The position numbers and the translations under genes are program-made. From NCBI RefSeq assembly GCF_025947285.1, contig NZ_CP110008.1, forward strand, positions 930,001 through 994,000: a stretch of DNA of 64,000 nucleotides, in the 5' to 3' direction. Source of the DNA: Flavobacterium sp. N2820 (GTDB taxonomy: Bacteria > Bacteroidota > Bacteroidia > Flavobacteriales > Flavobacteriaceae). Each line of letters starts with the position of its first letter. The stretch's first letter is position 1. The notes below the pieces were generated by a model, which was not told where the DNA came from, did not search any database, and saw only the letters and a program-made list of their open reading frames with translations. Positions 7,522 to 16,251 of this stretch are shown piece by piece.

Positions 7522-9027
7522 CTAAAAGAAACCTAATTTGTTTTTGTTGTAAGAAATCAACATGTTCTTCGTTTGACGGTAATGATCTAACATCATTTTG
7601 TGGTTTTCTCTTCCAATTCCCGATTGTTTATACCCTCCAAATGGCGCTCCTGCTGGATAAGCATGGTATTGATTGACCCAAACACGTCCTGCTTGAATGG
7701 CTCTTGGTACTTGATATAATTCATGTGCATCACGTGTCCAAACGCCTGCTCCTAATCCATACATCGTATCGTTAGCTATTTCTAAAGCTTCTTCCGTAGT
7801 TTTAAAAGTTGTTACTGCTAATACAGGTCCGAAAATTTCTTCTTGGAAAATACGCATTTTGTTGTGCCCTTTAAATAGTGTTGGCTGAATGTAATATCCT
7901 CCTTCTAAATCACCACCTAAATGATTTACATCGCCACCGCATAATAATTCAGCTCCTTCTTCTTTCCCTAAATTAATATACGAAAGAATTTTGTCCTTTT
8001 GAATTTGAGAAGCTTGAGCACCCATCATTACAGTAGGATCTAATGGATTACCCATTTTAATCGCTTTTACACGTTCCAATACTCTTTCAATAAATTGGTC
8101 ATAAATCGATTCGTGAATCAATAATCGCGATGGACACGTACACACTTCGCCTTGGTTTAAAGCAAAAAGTGCTACGCCTTCTAACGCTTTATCTAAAAAG
8201 GCATCATCAGCATCCATAACCGATGGGAAGAAAATATTTGGTGATTTTCCTCCTAGTTCTAAGGTTACAGGAATAATATTTTCAGTAGCATATTGCATTA
8301 CCATTCTTCCCGTAGCAGTTGACCCCGTAAAGGCTGCTTTATTGACTTTTGGATTGGTTACTAAAGTTCTTCCAAGCTCAGCTCCAAAACCATTAATTAC
8401 ATTGATTACACCCGCTGGAACTAAATCGCCAATAATTTCCATTAAAACCATAATTGAAATTGGCGTACTTTCTGCTGGTTTCAACACCACACAGTTTCCG
8501 GCTGCTAAAGCAGGTGCTAGTTTCCAAACGGCCATTAAAATAGGAAAGTTCCAAGGAATAATTTGTGCCACAACTCCAATTGGCTCATGCACAATAATTG
8601 AAACAGTATCTTTATCCAATTCGGTTATCGAACCTTCTTCAGCACGAATTACACTAGCAAAATATCTAAAATGGTCAATAGCTAACGGAATATCCGCAGC
8701 CATCGTTTCACGAATTGCTTTACCATTGTCTAAGGTTTCCACAGCTGCAATGAAATCTAAATTAGCTTCAATTCGGTCTGCTATTTTGTTCAACATAATA
8801 CTTCGCTCAGTAGCCGAAGTTTGGCTATATGTTTTAAACGCTTCATCGGCAGCATTTACAGCCATTTCAACATCCATTTTAGCAGAATGTGCGGCTTTAG
8901 CCATTAATTTTCCATCTACAGGAGAAAGCACTTCAAAATATTGTCCTGTTGAAGGCGCTGTCCATTTTCCGTTGATGTAGTTATCGTACTTTTCTTTTAA
9001 TTGAGGTCTTTGAATTAAATTACTCAT
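7522..9027 (-). CDS. NAD-dependent aldehyde dehydrogenase (AcoD/ExaC type)
   Basis: A 501-residue aldehyde dehydrogenase; the ATG at 9027 ([11 protein letters not shown]) is preferred to the one at 9066, which adds a Lys/Ile-rich tail not typical of the family and would place the -7 box inside the gene. The general base Glu257 (in [10 protein letters not shown]) and the nucleophile Cys296 (in NQGEVCTC) are present, as is the PWNFP cofactor-binding motif. The C-terminal KLGFF end is typical of the acetaldehyde dehydrogenases near DUF779 proteins. The enzyme oxidises aldehydes to acids in the cytoplasm. The promoter has AraC-type direct repeats in place of a -33 box. Confidence 0.93.
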   Translation of the reverse strand: MSNLIQRPQLKEKYDNYINGKWTAPSTGQYFEVLSPVDGKLMAKAAHSAKMDVEMAVNAADEAFKTYSQTSATERSIMLNKIADRIEANLDFIAAVETLDNGKAIRETMAADIPLAIDHFRYFASVIRAEEGSITELDKDTVSIIVHEPIGVVAQIIPWNFPILMAVWKLAPALAAGNCVVLKPAESTPISIMVLMEIIGDLVPAGVINVINGFGAELGRTLVTNPKVNKAAFTGSTATGRMVMQYATENIIPVTLELGGKSPNIFFPSVMDADDAFLDKALEGVALFALNQGEVCTCPSRLLIHESIYDQFIERVLERVKAIKMGNPLDPTVMMGAQASQIQKDKILSYINLGKEEGAELLCGGDVNHLGGDLEGGYYIQPTLFKGHNKMRIFQEEIFGPVLAVTTFKTTEEALEIANDTMYGLGAGVWTRDAHELYQVPRAIQAGRVWVNQYHAYPAGAPFGGYKQSGIGRENHKMMLDHYRQTKNMLISYNKNKLGFF

Positions 9028-9051
9028 AATTTTGATTTTAGGTTTGTTTAT

Positions 9052-9119
9052 CAAAATTAACTTCAATTACGCGCTTAGAATAGCACAATTAATTCATTTA
9101 ATAGCACAAAACTGCTATT
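9052..9119 (-). promoter_or_regulatory. Aldehyde dehydrogenase promoter with two 21-bp-spaced activator repeats
   Basis: On the minus strand a perfect -7 box TAATTTTG lies at 9059-9052. The place for a -33 TTG (9079-9081) has none. Instead AATAGCACAA occurs at 9079-9088 and again at 9100-9109, exactly 21 bp apart, and an inverted TGCTATT follows at 9113-9119. Two turns of helix between direct repeats, with the near copy over the -33 position, is the arrangement of AraC-type activator sites. Confidence 0.65.
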
Positions 9120-9230
9120 CACTAAAATTTAACACTAAAAAATTATACATAATTTAAATTTCAATGCTATAATTTATCAAAATGATAATTAAAACAATTT
9201 ATACTTATCACCAAAAAGCTGTTCAAAAAA

Positions 9231-9258
9231 TCTAATTTCTAATTTCTAATTTCTAATT
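9231..9258. repeat. 7-bp tandem repeat (TCTAATT x4)
   Basis: Four perfect TCTAATT units directly upstream of the pheT -7 box. Same period as the other intergenic arrays. Confidence 0.9.
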
Positions 9259-9266
9259 TTAAAAAG

Positions 9267-9274
9267 TATCTTTG
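9267..9274 (+). promoter_or_regulatory. -7 box (TATCTTTG) of pheT
   Basis: TATCTTTG fits TAnnTTTG and lies 22 bp before the ATG. The -33 region falls in the TCTAATT repeat array, with TTC instead of TTG. Confidence 0.55.
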
Positions 9275-9296
9275 CCCTTTAAAATTCGATACAAAA

Positions 9297-11726
9297 ATGC
9301 GTATATCTTACAATTGGTTAAAACAATTTATTAAAACGGAATTAAAATCTGAGGAAATTGCTGATATTCTAACCGACTTAGGCTTAGAAGTAGAAGGCGT
9401 TGACCCATTTGAAAGTCTTAAAGGTGGATTGCAAGGTGTTGTTGTAGGTCATGTACTTACCTGTGAAAAACATCCAGATGCTGATAAATTAAAAATCACT
9501 ACTGTTGATTTAGGCGACGGAAACGCGCCGGTTCAAATTGTGTGTGGTGCTCCAAATGTAGCTGCGGGACAAAAAGTACCTGTGGCAACAATTGGAACCA
9601 AATTATACGATAAAGAAGGTAACGCATTCGAAATCAAAAAAGGTAAAATTCGCGGTCAAGAAAGCCACGGAATGATTTGCGCTGAAGACGAATTAGGCTT
9701 AGGTGAAAGTCACGACGGAATCATGATTTTAGCCGAAGAATTAAAAACCGGAACACCTGCTTCAAAAGTATTCAATATAGAATGTGATGAAGTATTTGAA
9801 ATTGGTTTAACACCAAACCGTGCTGATGCTATGTCACACATGGGTGTTGCACGTGATTTGCGTGCGGGTTTATCGCAAAAAGGAACTACCTCTGAATTAA
9901 TGACGCCGTCGGTAAGTAAATTCAAAGTAGAAAAACGTACCTTAAAAATTGATGTTAAAGTTGAAAACGACAAATTAGCTCCAAGATATTGTGGGGTAAC
10001 CATTTCAGGAATTACGGTAAAACCTTCACCAAGTTGGTTACAAAATCGATTAAAATCAATCGGTTTAACCCCAAAAAACAATGTGGTAGATGTTACAAAT
10101 TATGTTTTACACGAATTAGGGCAACCACTACACGCTTTTGATGCCTCACAAATTAAAGGAAATAAAGTAATTGTAAAAACAGTTGCTGCTGGAACAAAAT
10201 TCACCACTTTAGACGATGTGGAACGCACACTTCACGAAGAAGATTTAATGATTTGTGACGAAAGTGGACCCATGTGCATCGCAGGTGTTTTTGGTGGAAA
10301 AACTTCAGGAGTTTCAGAAAGCACTCAAGCAATTTTCTTAGAAAGCGCCTACTTTAATCCGGTTGCTGTTCGAAAAACGGCTAAAAGACATACGCTGAGC
10401 ACGGATGCTTCGTTCCGCTTTGAAAGAGGAATTGACCCAACGATTACAGAATATGCGTTAAAACGTGCTGCTTTATTGATTCAGGAAGTAGCTGGAGGTG
10501 AAATTACTTCTGACATTGTAGATATTTATCCAAAAAAGATTGAAGATTTTAGTGTTTTCATTCATTTCAATAAAGTCAATAGAATTATTGGTGAAGAAAT
10601 TAAACCAGAAACCATCAAAAAAATATTAGCTTCTTTAGACATAAAAGTCAACTCGATTTCTGATGCTGGTTTGGGCTTAATCATTCCTTCTTACCGTGTT
10701 GATGTTACACGTGAAATTGATGTTATTGAAGAAATTCTTCGCGTTTATGGCTACAACAATGTAAAAATTCCAGCGAAGCTAAATGCAACCATTTCAAATT
10801 CATTACGTACAGAAGAATACAATGTTCAAAATATAATTGCTAATCAATTGTGTTCCTTAGGGTTCAACGAAATGATGGCCAATTCATTGACTACACCCGA
10901 TTATGTAAAACTTTCTGATAATTTAAAAGAAGAATTCAATGTAGTTATGTTGAATCCTTTGAGTAATGATTTATCAGCGATGCGTCAATCGTTATTGTTT
11001 TCAGCATTAGAAGCAGTATCGTTCAATATCAATCGTAAAAGAAGTGATTTAAAGTTTTTTGAATTTGGTAAAACATATCACAAATTACCTGCTTCATATG
11101 ACGAAGAAAAGCATTTGACTTTAACCGTTACTGGAAACAGAAGCAACGAAACTTGGATAAAACCGCAAGAAAAATCAGATTTCTTCTTGTTCAAAGGATA
11201 TGTTTTAACGATTTTAACACGTTTAGGATTAGATAAAAAAGTGACGTCCTTACCTTTTGAAAATGATGTTTTTGCAGAAGGATTAGCTTTGGCAATCGGA
11301 AAAGAAATCATTGTGGAATTTGGTTCAGTAAAAAAATCAATTTTAAAACATTTTGACATCAAACAAGAAGTGTTATATGCCGATTTTAATTGGGGAAAAA
11401 TCCAAAAATACGTAACCAACAAAATCAAATTTACCGATATTCCAAAATACCCAGAAGTAAGACGTGATTTTGCGTTGTTAGTTGACGAAAATGTACAGTT
11501 TGAGCAAATCTTCAACATCGCAAAACAAACCGAAAAAGGTTTATTAAAAGATGTAAATTTATTCGATGTATACCAAGGAAATAACTTACCAGAAGGTAAA
11601 AAATCATACGCTGTAAGTTTCATTTTACAAGACGATTCAAAAACACTAACCGACACTCAAATTGATAAAATTATGAGTAAGTTACAAAGTAATTTTGAAA
11701 GTCAGTTAGGTGCGAGTTTGAGATAG
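9297..11726 (+). CDS. pheT: Phenylalanine--tRNA ligase beta subunit
   Basis: An 809-residue protein of full length for the bacterial PheT. It opens with the RISYNWLKQFI start, followed by an OB-fold tRNA-binding domain (about residues 40-150, with the HPDADKLKIT motif), the B3/B4 editing region, B5 domain, catalytic-like core and the C-terminal anticodon-binding fold (about 715-809). PheT pairs with PheS to charge tRNA-Phe and edits mischarged tyrosine. pheS is not in the window, which is usual in flavobacteria where the two genes are apart. The gene stands alone between a promoter and a bidirectional terminator. Confidence 0.97.
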   Translation: MRISYNWLKQFIKTELKSEEIADILTDLGLEVEGVDPFESLKGGLQGVVVGHVLTCEKHPDADKLKITTVDLGDGNAPVQIVCGAPNVAAGQKVPVATIGTKLYDKEGNAFEIKKGKIRGQESHGMICAEDELGLGESHDGIMILAEELKTGTPASKVFNIECDEVFEIGLTPNRADAMSHMGVARDLRAGLSQKGTTSELMTPSVSKFKVEKRTLKIDVKVENDKLAPRYCGVTISGITVKPSPSWLQNRLKSIGLTPKNNVVDVTNYVLHELGQPLHAFDASQIKGNKVIVKTVAAGTKFTTLDDVERTLHEEDLMICDESGPMCIAGVFGGKTSGVSESTQAIFLESAYFNPVAVRKTAKRHTLSTDASFRFERGIDPTITEYALKRAALLIQEVAGGEITSDIVDIYPKKIEDFSVFIHFNKVNRIIGEEIKPETIKKILASLDIKVNSISDAGLGLIIPSYRVDVTREIDVIEEILRVYGYNNVKIPAKLNATISNSLRTEEYNVQNIIANQLCSLGFNEMMANSLTTPDYVKLSDNLKEEFNVVMLNPLSNDLSAMRQSLLFSALEAVSFNINRKRSDLKFFEFGKTYHKLPASYDEEKHLTLTVTGNRSNETWIKPQEKSDFFLFKGYVLTILTRLGLDKKVTSLPFENDVFAEGLALAIGKEIIVEFGSVKKSILKHFDIKQEVLYADFNWGKIQKYVTNKIKFTDIPKYPEVRRDFALLVDENVQFEQIFNIAKQTEKGLLKDVNLFDVYQGNNLPEGKKSYAVSFILQDDSKTLTDTQIDKIMSKLQSNFESQLGASLR

Positions 11727-11761
11727 TGGTCAGTGTTCAGTGGTTAGTCGCAGTGGTCAGT
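11726..11761. repeat. 7-bp degenerate tandem repeat (GTGGTCA type)
   Basis: GTGGTCA, GTGTTCA, GTGGTTA, then a six-base GTCGCA and GTGGTCA again, starting at the last base of the pheT stop codon. Confidence 0.85.
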
Positions 11762-11777
11762 TTTTAAGCTATCTACT

Positions 11778-11805
11778 GTCATGCTGAACTTGTTTCAGCA
11801 TCTAA
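11778..11805. repeat. REP-like palindrome
   Basis: TGCTGAA and TTCAGCA form an inverted repeat around CTTGT. From memory this palindrome is widely scattered in intergenic DNA of Bacteroidota. Only one copy is seen here. Confidence 0.5.
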
Positions 11806-11848
11806 ATAAAAAAACTCCCAATTTCTAACAAAATTGGGAGTTTTTTTT
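11804..11848. terminator. Bidirectional terminator between pheT and the LRR gene
   Basis: AAAACTCCCAATTT (11811-11824) pairs perfectly with AAATTGGGAGTTTT (11831-11844), with A-runs on one side and T-runs on the other. It serves two convergent genes. Confidence 0.93.
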
Positions 11849-11863
11849 CTAAAATTTAATACC

Positions 11864-14362
11864 TTATTCCTTCACAAATTTACTATTTGCACTACCCTTT
11901 TCGGTATTTACTTTTACAAAATAAGTACCTGAAGCTAAATCAGCCACATCAATTGAGTTAACCGCATTGGTTACTGCCAAAACAATTTGCCCTAATTGAT
12001 TGTAGATTTCAATAGAATTTACTTGTAAATCTTGTTTGGTTTGAATGTTCAAAACATCCTTAGCCGGATTTGGATACAAGGTAAAATAAGTTCCAAAATC
12101 AAAGTCTTGTGTACTTAAAGCAACAACAGTTGTGGTATACGTATTGGTTGTAATTGGAAAATTATAATCAAAATAGATATTGGCATTGTTGCTGAACGTA
12201 TTTCCAACAACCAAAGTAGGCTTGGTTTTAATTTTAAACGCAACATAACCATCGTTAGTTGCATCATTGAAATCTAAATTGATATTTTCAAAAATGAACT
12301 CTACTTTGTTTCCATTGATTCTGGTATAAAAATCGTGGCTACTATTTAATGGAACCAACGTTGCAATATCATACTTAGCCAAATCAATCAGGTCTTTTAC
12401 CACAATGTTTTCAGCAGGGAAAGTACCCGTGTTTTCAAAACGAATAACATAATGCACGTATTTACCCACTTCACTTGGAGGAATAGTTTCGCCTTGTAAA
12501 CACGTTTTATCGTTTGGATCGTATGAACCAACAACTGTTTGTTTTAAAGCAGAAATATTATCAGATTGCACTTCATCATTTGTAAAAGGAGTAATTTGAG
12601 CAAGAAAATCTATTTGATCTCCAATATTAACCGCTGGAGTTTCCATTGGAGAGTTTACGTTGAAAACAATTTCAATTTCTCTAGTTTCAAAAGGTTGCAA
12701 ATTAGTATAATTCCAAGTGAAATTATTTAGAACTGAGCTATCATAAACCGGATTTGCAGCAACATAATCCAATCTTGCATCGTCAAAAGTTAAGGATATA
12801 GTTCCATTTTCTACTTGATTTCCTTTATTTCGATAAACTAATTTATAATCCGCATCAAAACCAGGACGAGCTGGAGTCGTTGGAACTAAAACAATTTCAA
12901 CATCGCTATGAACACCATTAGCCGTTACACAAAAATCTTGATTAAATGGACTGACTTGTGTTGGAAAATCTACTGTGAAATTAGTTGGCGAAATATTGAA
13001 ATAACTTGGGTTTTCAAGGTTTGGAGTTATGGTGTAATTTCCTGCTGAAACTGGTATGTAATAATTTCCAGATGAATTTGAAATTAAAGAACTTGAATAG
13101 GTTCCGTCAGTTATTGAAAAATTTAAATTGGAATAATTTAGATCTGAAATATCACATCCATTGCTGTTTGAATCAAATTTTGTGTTTCCTGAAATTTCAT
13201 AATAAGTTCCTCCTGGAGTGAATGAACAATAAGAATTTACATGACAAGTAGTATTATAACCGTAATTATTAATTTGTTGCTGTACTATATCAAAATCTTC
13301 AAAATCAGCACATACATATTCAATAGTTGGGTTATTATAAAAACCGGAAAAAGACCAATTTAAATTTGTGTTTTTAATTAACAGAGTTTCTAGTTGATTA
13401 TAATCACATCTTAACCAACTTAAGTTATTTAATCCAGAAACATCTATACTAGTAAGCTGATTATTTTTACAACTCAATTTATTTAAATTAGATAATCCTG
13501 AAAAATCAATTATAGGTAATAGATTATTATTACAACTTATTTCTGTTAAATTTGTCAAGCCAGAAACATCTAAACTTAGTAATTGATTATTAGAACAACC
13601 CAAAAATTGCAAATTCGTTAAACCCGAAACATCTAAATTGGTTAATTGATTGCTAGTACAGGCAAAATATTGTAAACTAACATTATTACTTAGACCTAAA
13701 TTTACCAATTGATTATTTTGACAGTCTATTAGATTTAAATTTGTTAAACCACTTACATTTAAGCTCGTTAAATTGTTATATGTACATAATAAAGTTTTAA
13801 GATTAATTGCGCTTGTAACGTCTAAACTATTTATTTGATTTAAGCTACAACTTAAATATAATAAATTTGATAGTCCAGAAATATCTAAACTATAAAGTTG
13901 ATTAGAACCACATTCCAATTTTTTTAAATTTAAACAACCAAAAACATTTAAATTAGTTAATTGATAATTACTTTGACATCTTAACCATTCTAAATTAGTT
14001 AATCCTGAAACATTTAAACTAGTTAATTGATTACTCTCAAATATTAATGAATGTAAATTAATAAATGCTTGAATTCCTGTTAAATCAGAAATTGTAGTAT
14101 CTCCTGCTATAGTTAAATATTTTATTGACTGAGCTTCAATTACTTGTATTTCACCATCCCCATTTGTATCAATTACATGATAATTAGAAACTGTCCATAA
14201 ATCATTGCTTGAAAGATATGTAGGAAGTTCAGTTGATGCAATAAAATTACTTGGGTTAGCACTCAACAACATCGCTTTAAAATTCGCATCTGGTATATTC
14301 ACAATCTGCGCATTCCCTAAAAAACCAATCGTCAAAAAGAATAAAAAGTAAAGTTTTTTCAT
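11864..14362 (-). CDS. Leucine-rich-repeat surface protein with T9SS C-terminal sorting domain
   Basis: An 832-residue secreted protein. The ATG at 14362 gives a clean signal peptide (MKKLYFLFFLTIGFLGNAQ); the longer reading adds 16 residues before it. After an EF-hand-like segment, about ten leucine-rich repeats of 20-22 residues with the theme LTSLDVSGLTNL run to about residue 360. Next come a beta-rich region and a DUF7619-like repeat-like domain with SYDPNDK. The last 75 residues, beginning near LYPNPAKD, are a type A sorting domain for type IX secretion, so the protein is probably exported and anchored or released at the cell surface. Role in adhesion is likely but not shown. Confidence 0.9.
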   Translation of the reverse strand: MKKLYFLFFLTIGFLGNAQIVNIPDANFKAMLLSANPSNFIASTELPTYLSSNDLWTVSNYHVIDTNGDGEIQVIEAQSIKYLTIAGDTTISDLTGIQAFINLHSLIFESNQLTSLNVSGLTNLEWLRCQSNYQLTNLNVFGCLNLKKLECGSNQLYSLDISGLSNLLYLSCSLNQINSLDVTSAINLKTLLCTYNNLTSLNVSGLTNLNLIDCQNNQLVNLGLSNNVSLQYFACTSNQLTNLDVSGLTNLQFLGCSNNQLLSLDVSGLTNLTEISCNNNLLPIIDFSGLSNLNKLSCKNNQLTSIDVSGLNNLSWLRCDYNQLETLLIKNTNLNWSFSGFYNNPTIEYVCADFEDFDIVQQQINNYGYNTTCHVNSYCSFTPGGTYYEISGNTKFDSNSNGCDISDLNYSNLNFSITDGTYSSSLISNSSGNYYIPVSAGNYTITPNLENPSYFNISPTNFTVDFPTQVSPFNQDFCVTANGVHSDVEIVLVPTTPARPGFDADYKLVYRNKGNQVENGTISLTFDDARLDYVAANPVYDSSVLNNFTWNYTNLQPFETREIEIVFNVNSPMETPAVNIGDQIDFLAQITPFTNDEVQSDNISALKQTVVGSYDPNDKTCLQGETIPPSEVGKYVHYVIRFENTGTFPAENIVVKDLIDLAKYDIATLVPLNSSHDFYTRINGNKVEFIFENINLDFNDATNDGYVAFKIKTKPTLVVGNTFSNNANIYFDYNFPITTNTYTTTVVALSTQDFDFGTYFTLYPNPAKDVLNIQTKQDLQVNSIEIYNQLGQIVLAVTNAVNSIDVADLASGTYFVKVNTEKGSANSKFVKE

Positions 14363-14469
14363 TTGTAAGAAATTAAAAAAGTAAAAGTAAGATAAATCCT
14401 TAAATATCAAAGCATCATCTAAAAATTATTAGATTACAAAATTTCCTCAAAATTCACTATTTTAGCGCC

Positions 14470-15228
14470 ATGATAAAAGTCGTTTTAATTGGTTCTGGAA
14501 ATGTGGCACAACATCTAATTCAGGTGTTGTTACACGCAAAAAATGTGGATTTGGTGCAAGCCTTTGCTCGTAACCCAAGTCATTTATCGCATTTGCTTCC
14601 TGCAACCAAAATTACTTCAGATTATCAAAAAATTGCGGAGGCTGATTTGTACATTATTTCGGTTTCAGATAATGCCATTGCAGAAGTTTCTGTACAGTTA
14701 CCCTTTGAAAATCGTTTAGTTGTGCATACTTCGGGTTCGTCTGAACTTTCGATATTGAATGCTAAAAACAGAAAAGGTGTTTTTTATCCGTTACAAACCT
14801 TTACTAAAGGCAAAGAAATCGACTTCACTCCTATTCCTATTTGCTTGGAAGCTGAAAATGAAACCGATTACCAACTCTTAGAAAAATTAGGGAATTCCAT
14901 TTCACAAAAGGTAGTCCGCATCAATTCCGAACAACGAAAAAGTTTGCATGTAGCTGCTGTTTTTGTTTGTAATTTCGTGAATCATTTGTACCAAATTGGA
15001 AATGAAATTTGCGAAGAAAACAACGTTCCGTTTGAAGTATTGCATCCGTTAATTCAGGAAACAGCTCATAAAATTAGGGAACTTTCGCCTAAAGAAGCAC
15101 AAACAGGTCCGGCTTTACGAAATGACACCAAAACCATTGAAAAACATTTGGATTTCTTAGAAAATCCCGAATATAAAAACCTATACCAATTACTTACACA
15201 ATCGATACAACATGTCAAAAAGTTATAA
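14470..15228 (+). CDS. Rossmann-fold and DUF2520 domain protein
   Basis: A 252-residue protein with an N-terminal dinucleotide-binding motif GSGNVAQH (residues 8-15) of the NADP-oxidoreductase type and a C-terminal DUF2520 helical domain resembling ketopantoate/pyrroline-5-carboxylate reductases. The substrate is unknown. It heads a co-directional run with kdsC, whose start lies 17 bp inside this gene, so the two are translationally coupled. The conserved pairing with kdsC is typical for flavobacteria but does not reveal a function. Confidence 0.85.
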   Translation: MIKVVLIGSGNVAQHLIQVLLHAKNVDLVQAFARNPSHLSHLLPATKITSDYQKIAEADLYIISVSDNAIAEVSVQLPFENRLVVHTSGSSELSILNAKNRKGVFYPLQTFTKGKEIDFTPIPICLEAENETDYQLLEKLGNSISQKVVRINSEQRKSLHVAAVFVCNFVNHLYQIGNEICEENNVPFEVLHPLIQETAHKIRELSPKEAQTGPALRNDTKTIEKHLDFLENPEYKNLYQLLTQSIQHVKKL

Positions 15229-15739
15229 AGAACTCATGAATGAAATAACCACTTTTGTCTTCGATGTAGACGGAGTGCTCACCGACGGAACCATTCACGT
15301 AACCCCAACAGGCGAAATGCTTCGCAACATGAACATCAGAGATGGTTATGCCATGAAAGCAGCTGTTGAAAATGGCTACACCGTTTGTATCATTTCGGGC
15401 GGAAGCAACGAAGGGGTTCGCGTTCGTTTGAGAAATTTAGGCATTACCGATATTCATTTAGGCGTTCCAAACAAAGTCGACACCTTCAAAGAATTCACCG
15501 ATATTTACAATATAAAATCTGAAAACGTGTTATACATGGGCGACGATATTCCAGATTATCATGTAATGCAATTAGTAGGTTTACCAACGTGTCCACAAAA
15601 TGCAGTTCCTGAAATCAAAGGCATTTCAAAATACATTTCGCACATAGAAGGCGGAAAAGGTGCCGTTCGTGATGTAATCGAACAAGTCATGAAAGTACAA
15701 GGCAAATGGATGGAACATTTTGATGCGAAGTTTGATTAA
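15212..15739 (+). CDS. kdsC: 3-deoxy-D-manno-octulosonate 8-phosphate phosphatase (KdsC-type HAD)
   Basis: A 175-residue HAD phosphatase without a cap domain. Motif I is DVDGVLTDG with Asp18 and Asp20; motif II lies in IISGG and the late acidic motif in YMGDDIPD. Length and the GVxNK-type loop fit KdsC, which releases phosphate from KDO 8-phosphate in lipopolysaccharide core synthesis in the cytoplasm. The start at 15212 overlaps the preceding gene; an in-frame ATG at 15239 would remove the conserved opening of the family. A heptamer repeat begins 7 bp after the stop. Confidence 0.92.
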   Translation: MSKSYKELMNEITTFVFDVDGVLTDGTIHVTPTGEMLRNMNIRDGYAMKAAVENGYTVCIISGGSNEGVRVRLRNLGITDIHLGVPNKVDTFKEFTDIYNIKSENVLYMGDDIPDYHVMQLVGLPTCPQNAVPEIKGISKYISHIEGGKGAVRDVIEQVMKVQGKWMEHFDAKFD

Positions 15740-15745
15740 TGATAA

Positions 15746-15775
15746 GTGGTCAGTGTGGAGTGTGGAGTGGTCAGT
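15746..15775. repeat. 7-bp tandem repeat upstream of the four-helix-bundle gene
   Basis: GTGGTCA, GTGTGGA, GTGTGGA, GTGGTCA in phase. This is the opposite orientation to the array downstream of the gene (16174-16250). Confidence 0.85.
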
Positions 15776-15810
15776 TGAATAGATTGTGTATAAACTATTA
15801 ATACTATAAA

Positions 15811-16185
15811 ATGATTTATCAAGATTTATTAGCTTATAAAAAAGGATTTGAAGTTGCAATGGAGATTTTTGAAGTTTCAAAATCGTTTCCAAAAGAAGAA
15901 ACCTATTCACTCACTGACCAAATTAGACGTTCGTCTCGAAGTGTTTGTGCAAATTTTGCTGAATCTTATCGAAAAAGAGTTTATCCAAAACACTTTCATA
16001 GTAAATTGACAGATAGTGATGCCGAAAACTCTGAAACACAAACTTGGTTAGAATTCGCTTACGCCTGCAAATACATAAACGAAAACACTTTCAACGAATT
16101 AACCGAAAAGAATAAAGAAGTCGGAAAACTGATAAATTATATGTTATTAAATCCAACTAAATTCGGTGTAAAAACCGAACACTGA
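15811..16185 (+). CDS. Four-helix-bundle protein (23S rRNA intervening-sequence / S23 family)
   Basis: A 124-residue protein with the family signatures: an AYKKGFEVAMEIFEVSKSFPKEE helix start, the LTDQIRRSSRSV motif and the ANFAES motif. The fold is a four-helix bundle related to the Avd accessory protein of diversity-generating retroelements. These genes were first described in intervening sequences of 23S rRNA and also stand alone in many genomes; their role is unknown. Here it sits inside an otherwise housekeeping run and is bracketed by heptamer repeats in opposite orientation. Its stop codon TGA lies inside a repeat unit. No reverse transcriptase or template repeat is near, so a retroelement is unlikely. 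Confidence 0.88.
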   Translation: MIYQDLLAYKKGFEVAMEIFEVSKSFPKEETYSLTDQIRRSSRSVCANFAESYRKRVYPKHFHSKLTDSDAENSETQTWLEFAYACKYINENTFNELTEKNKEVGKLINYMLLNPTKFGVKTEH

Positions 16186-16250
16186 ACACCGAACACTGAA
16201 CACTGAATACTGAATACTGAACACTGAATACTGAACACTGAACACTGAAA
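16174..16250. repeat. 7-bp tandem repeat array (ACTGAAC, 11 units)
   Basis: Eleven heptamer units vary between ACTGAAC, ACTGAAT and ACCGAAC. The first covers the stop region of the four-helix-bundle gene and the last ends two bases before the ATG of the UbiA gene, so the array also forms that gene's ribosome-binding region. Confidence 0.93.
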
Positions 16251-16251
16251 C

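Noticed and set aside
8342..8980. 212-residue plus-strand ORF
   Set aside because: It lies fully antisense to the aldehyde dehydrogenase gene, whose frame is conserved over its whole length.
11078..11656. 192-residue minus-strand ORF
   Set aside because: Antisense shadow of the pheT coding sequence with low-complexity composition.
15811..16185. Avd of a diversity-generating retroelement
   Set aside because: The fold is related, but there is no reverse transcriptase, template repeat or variable target gene nearby.
16174..16250. Possible CRISPR-like array
   Set aside because: The unit is 7 bp with no spacers and no cas genes nearby; it is a simple tandem repeat.
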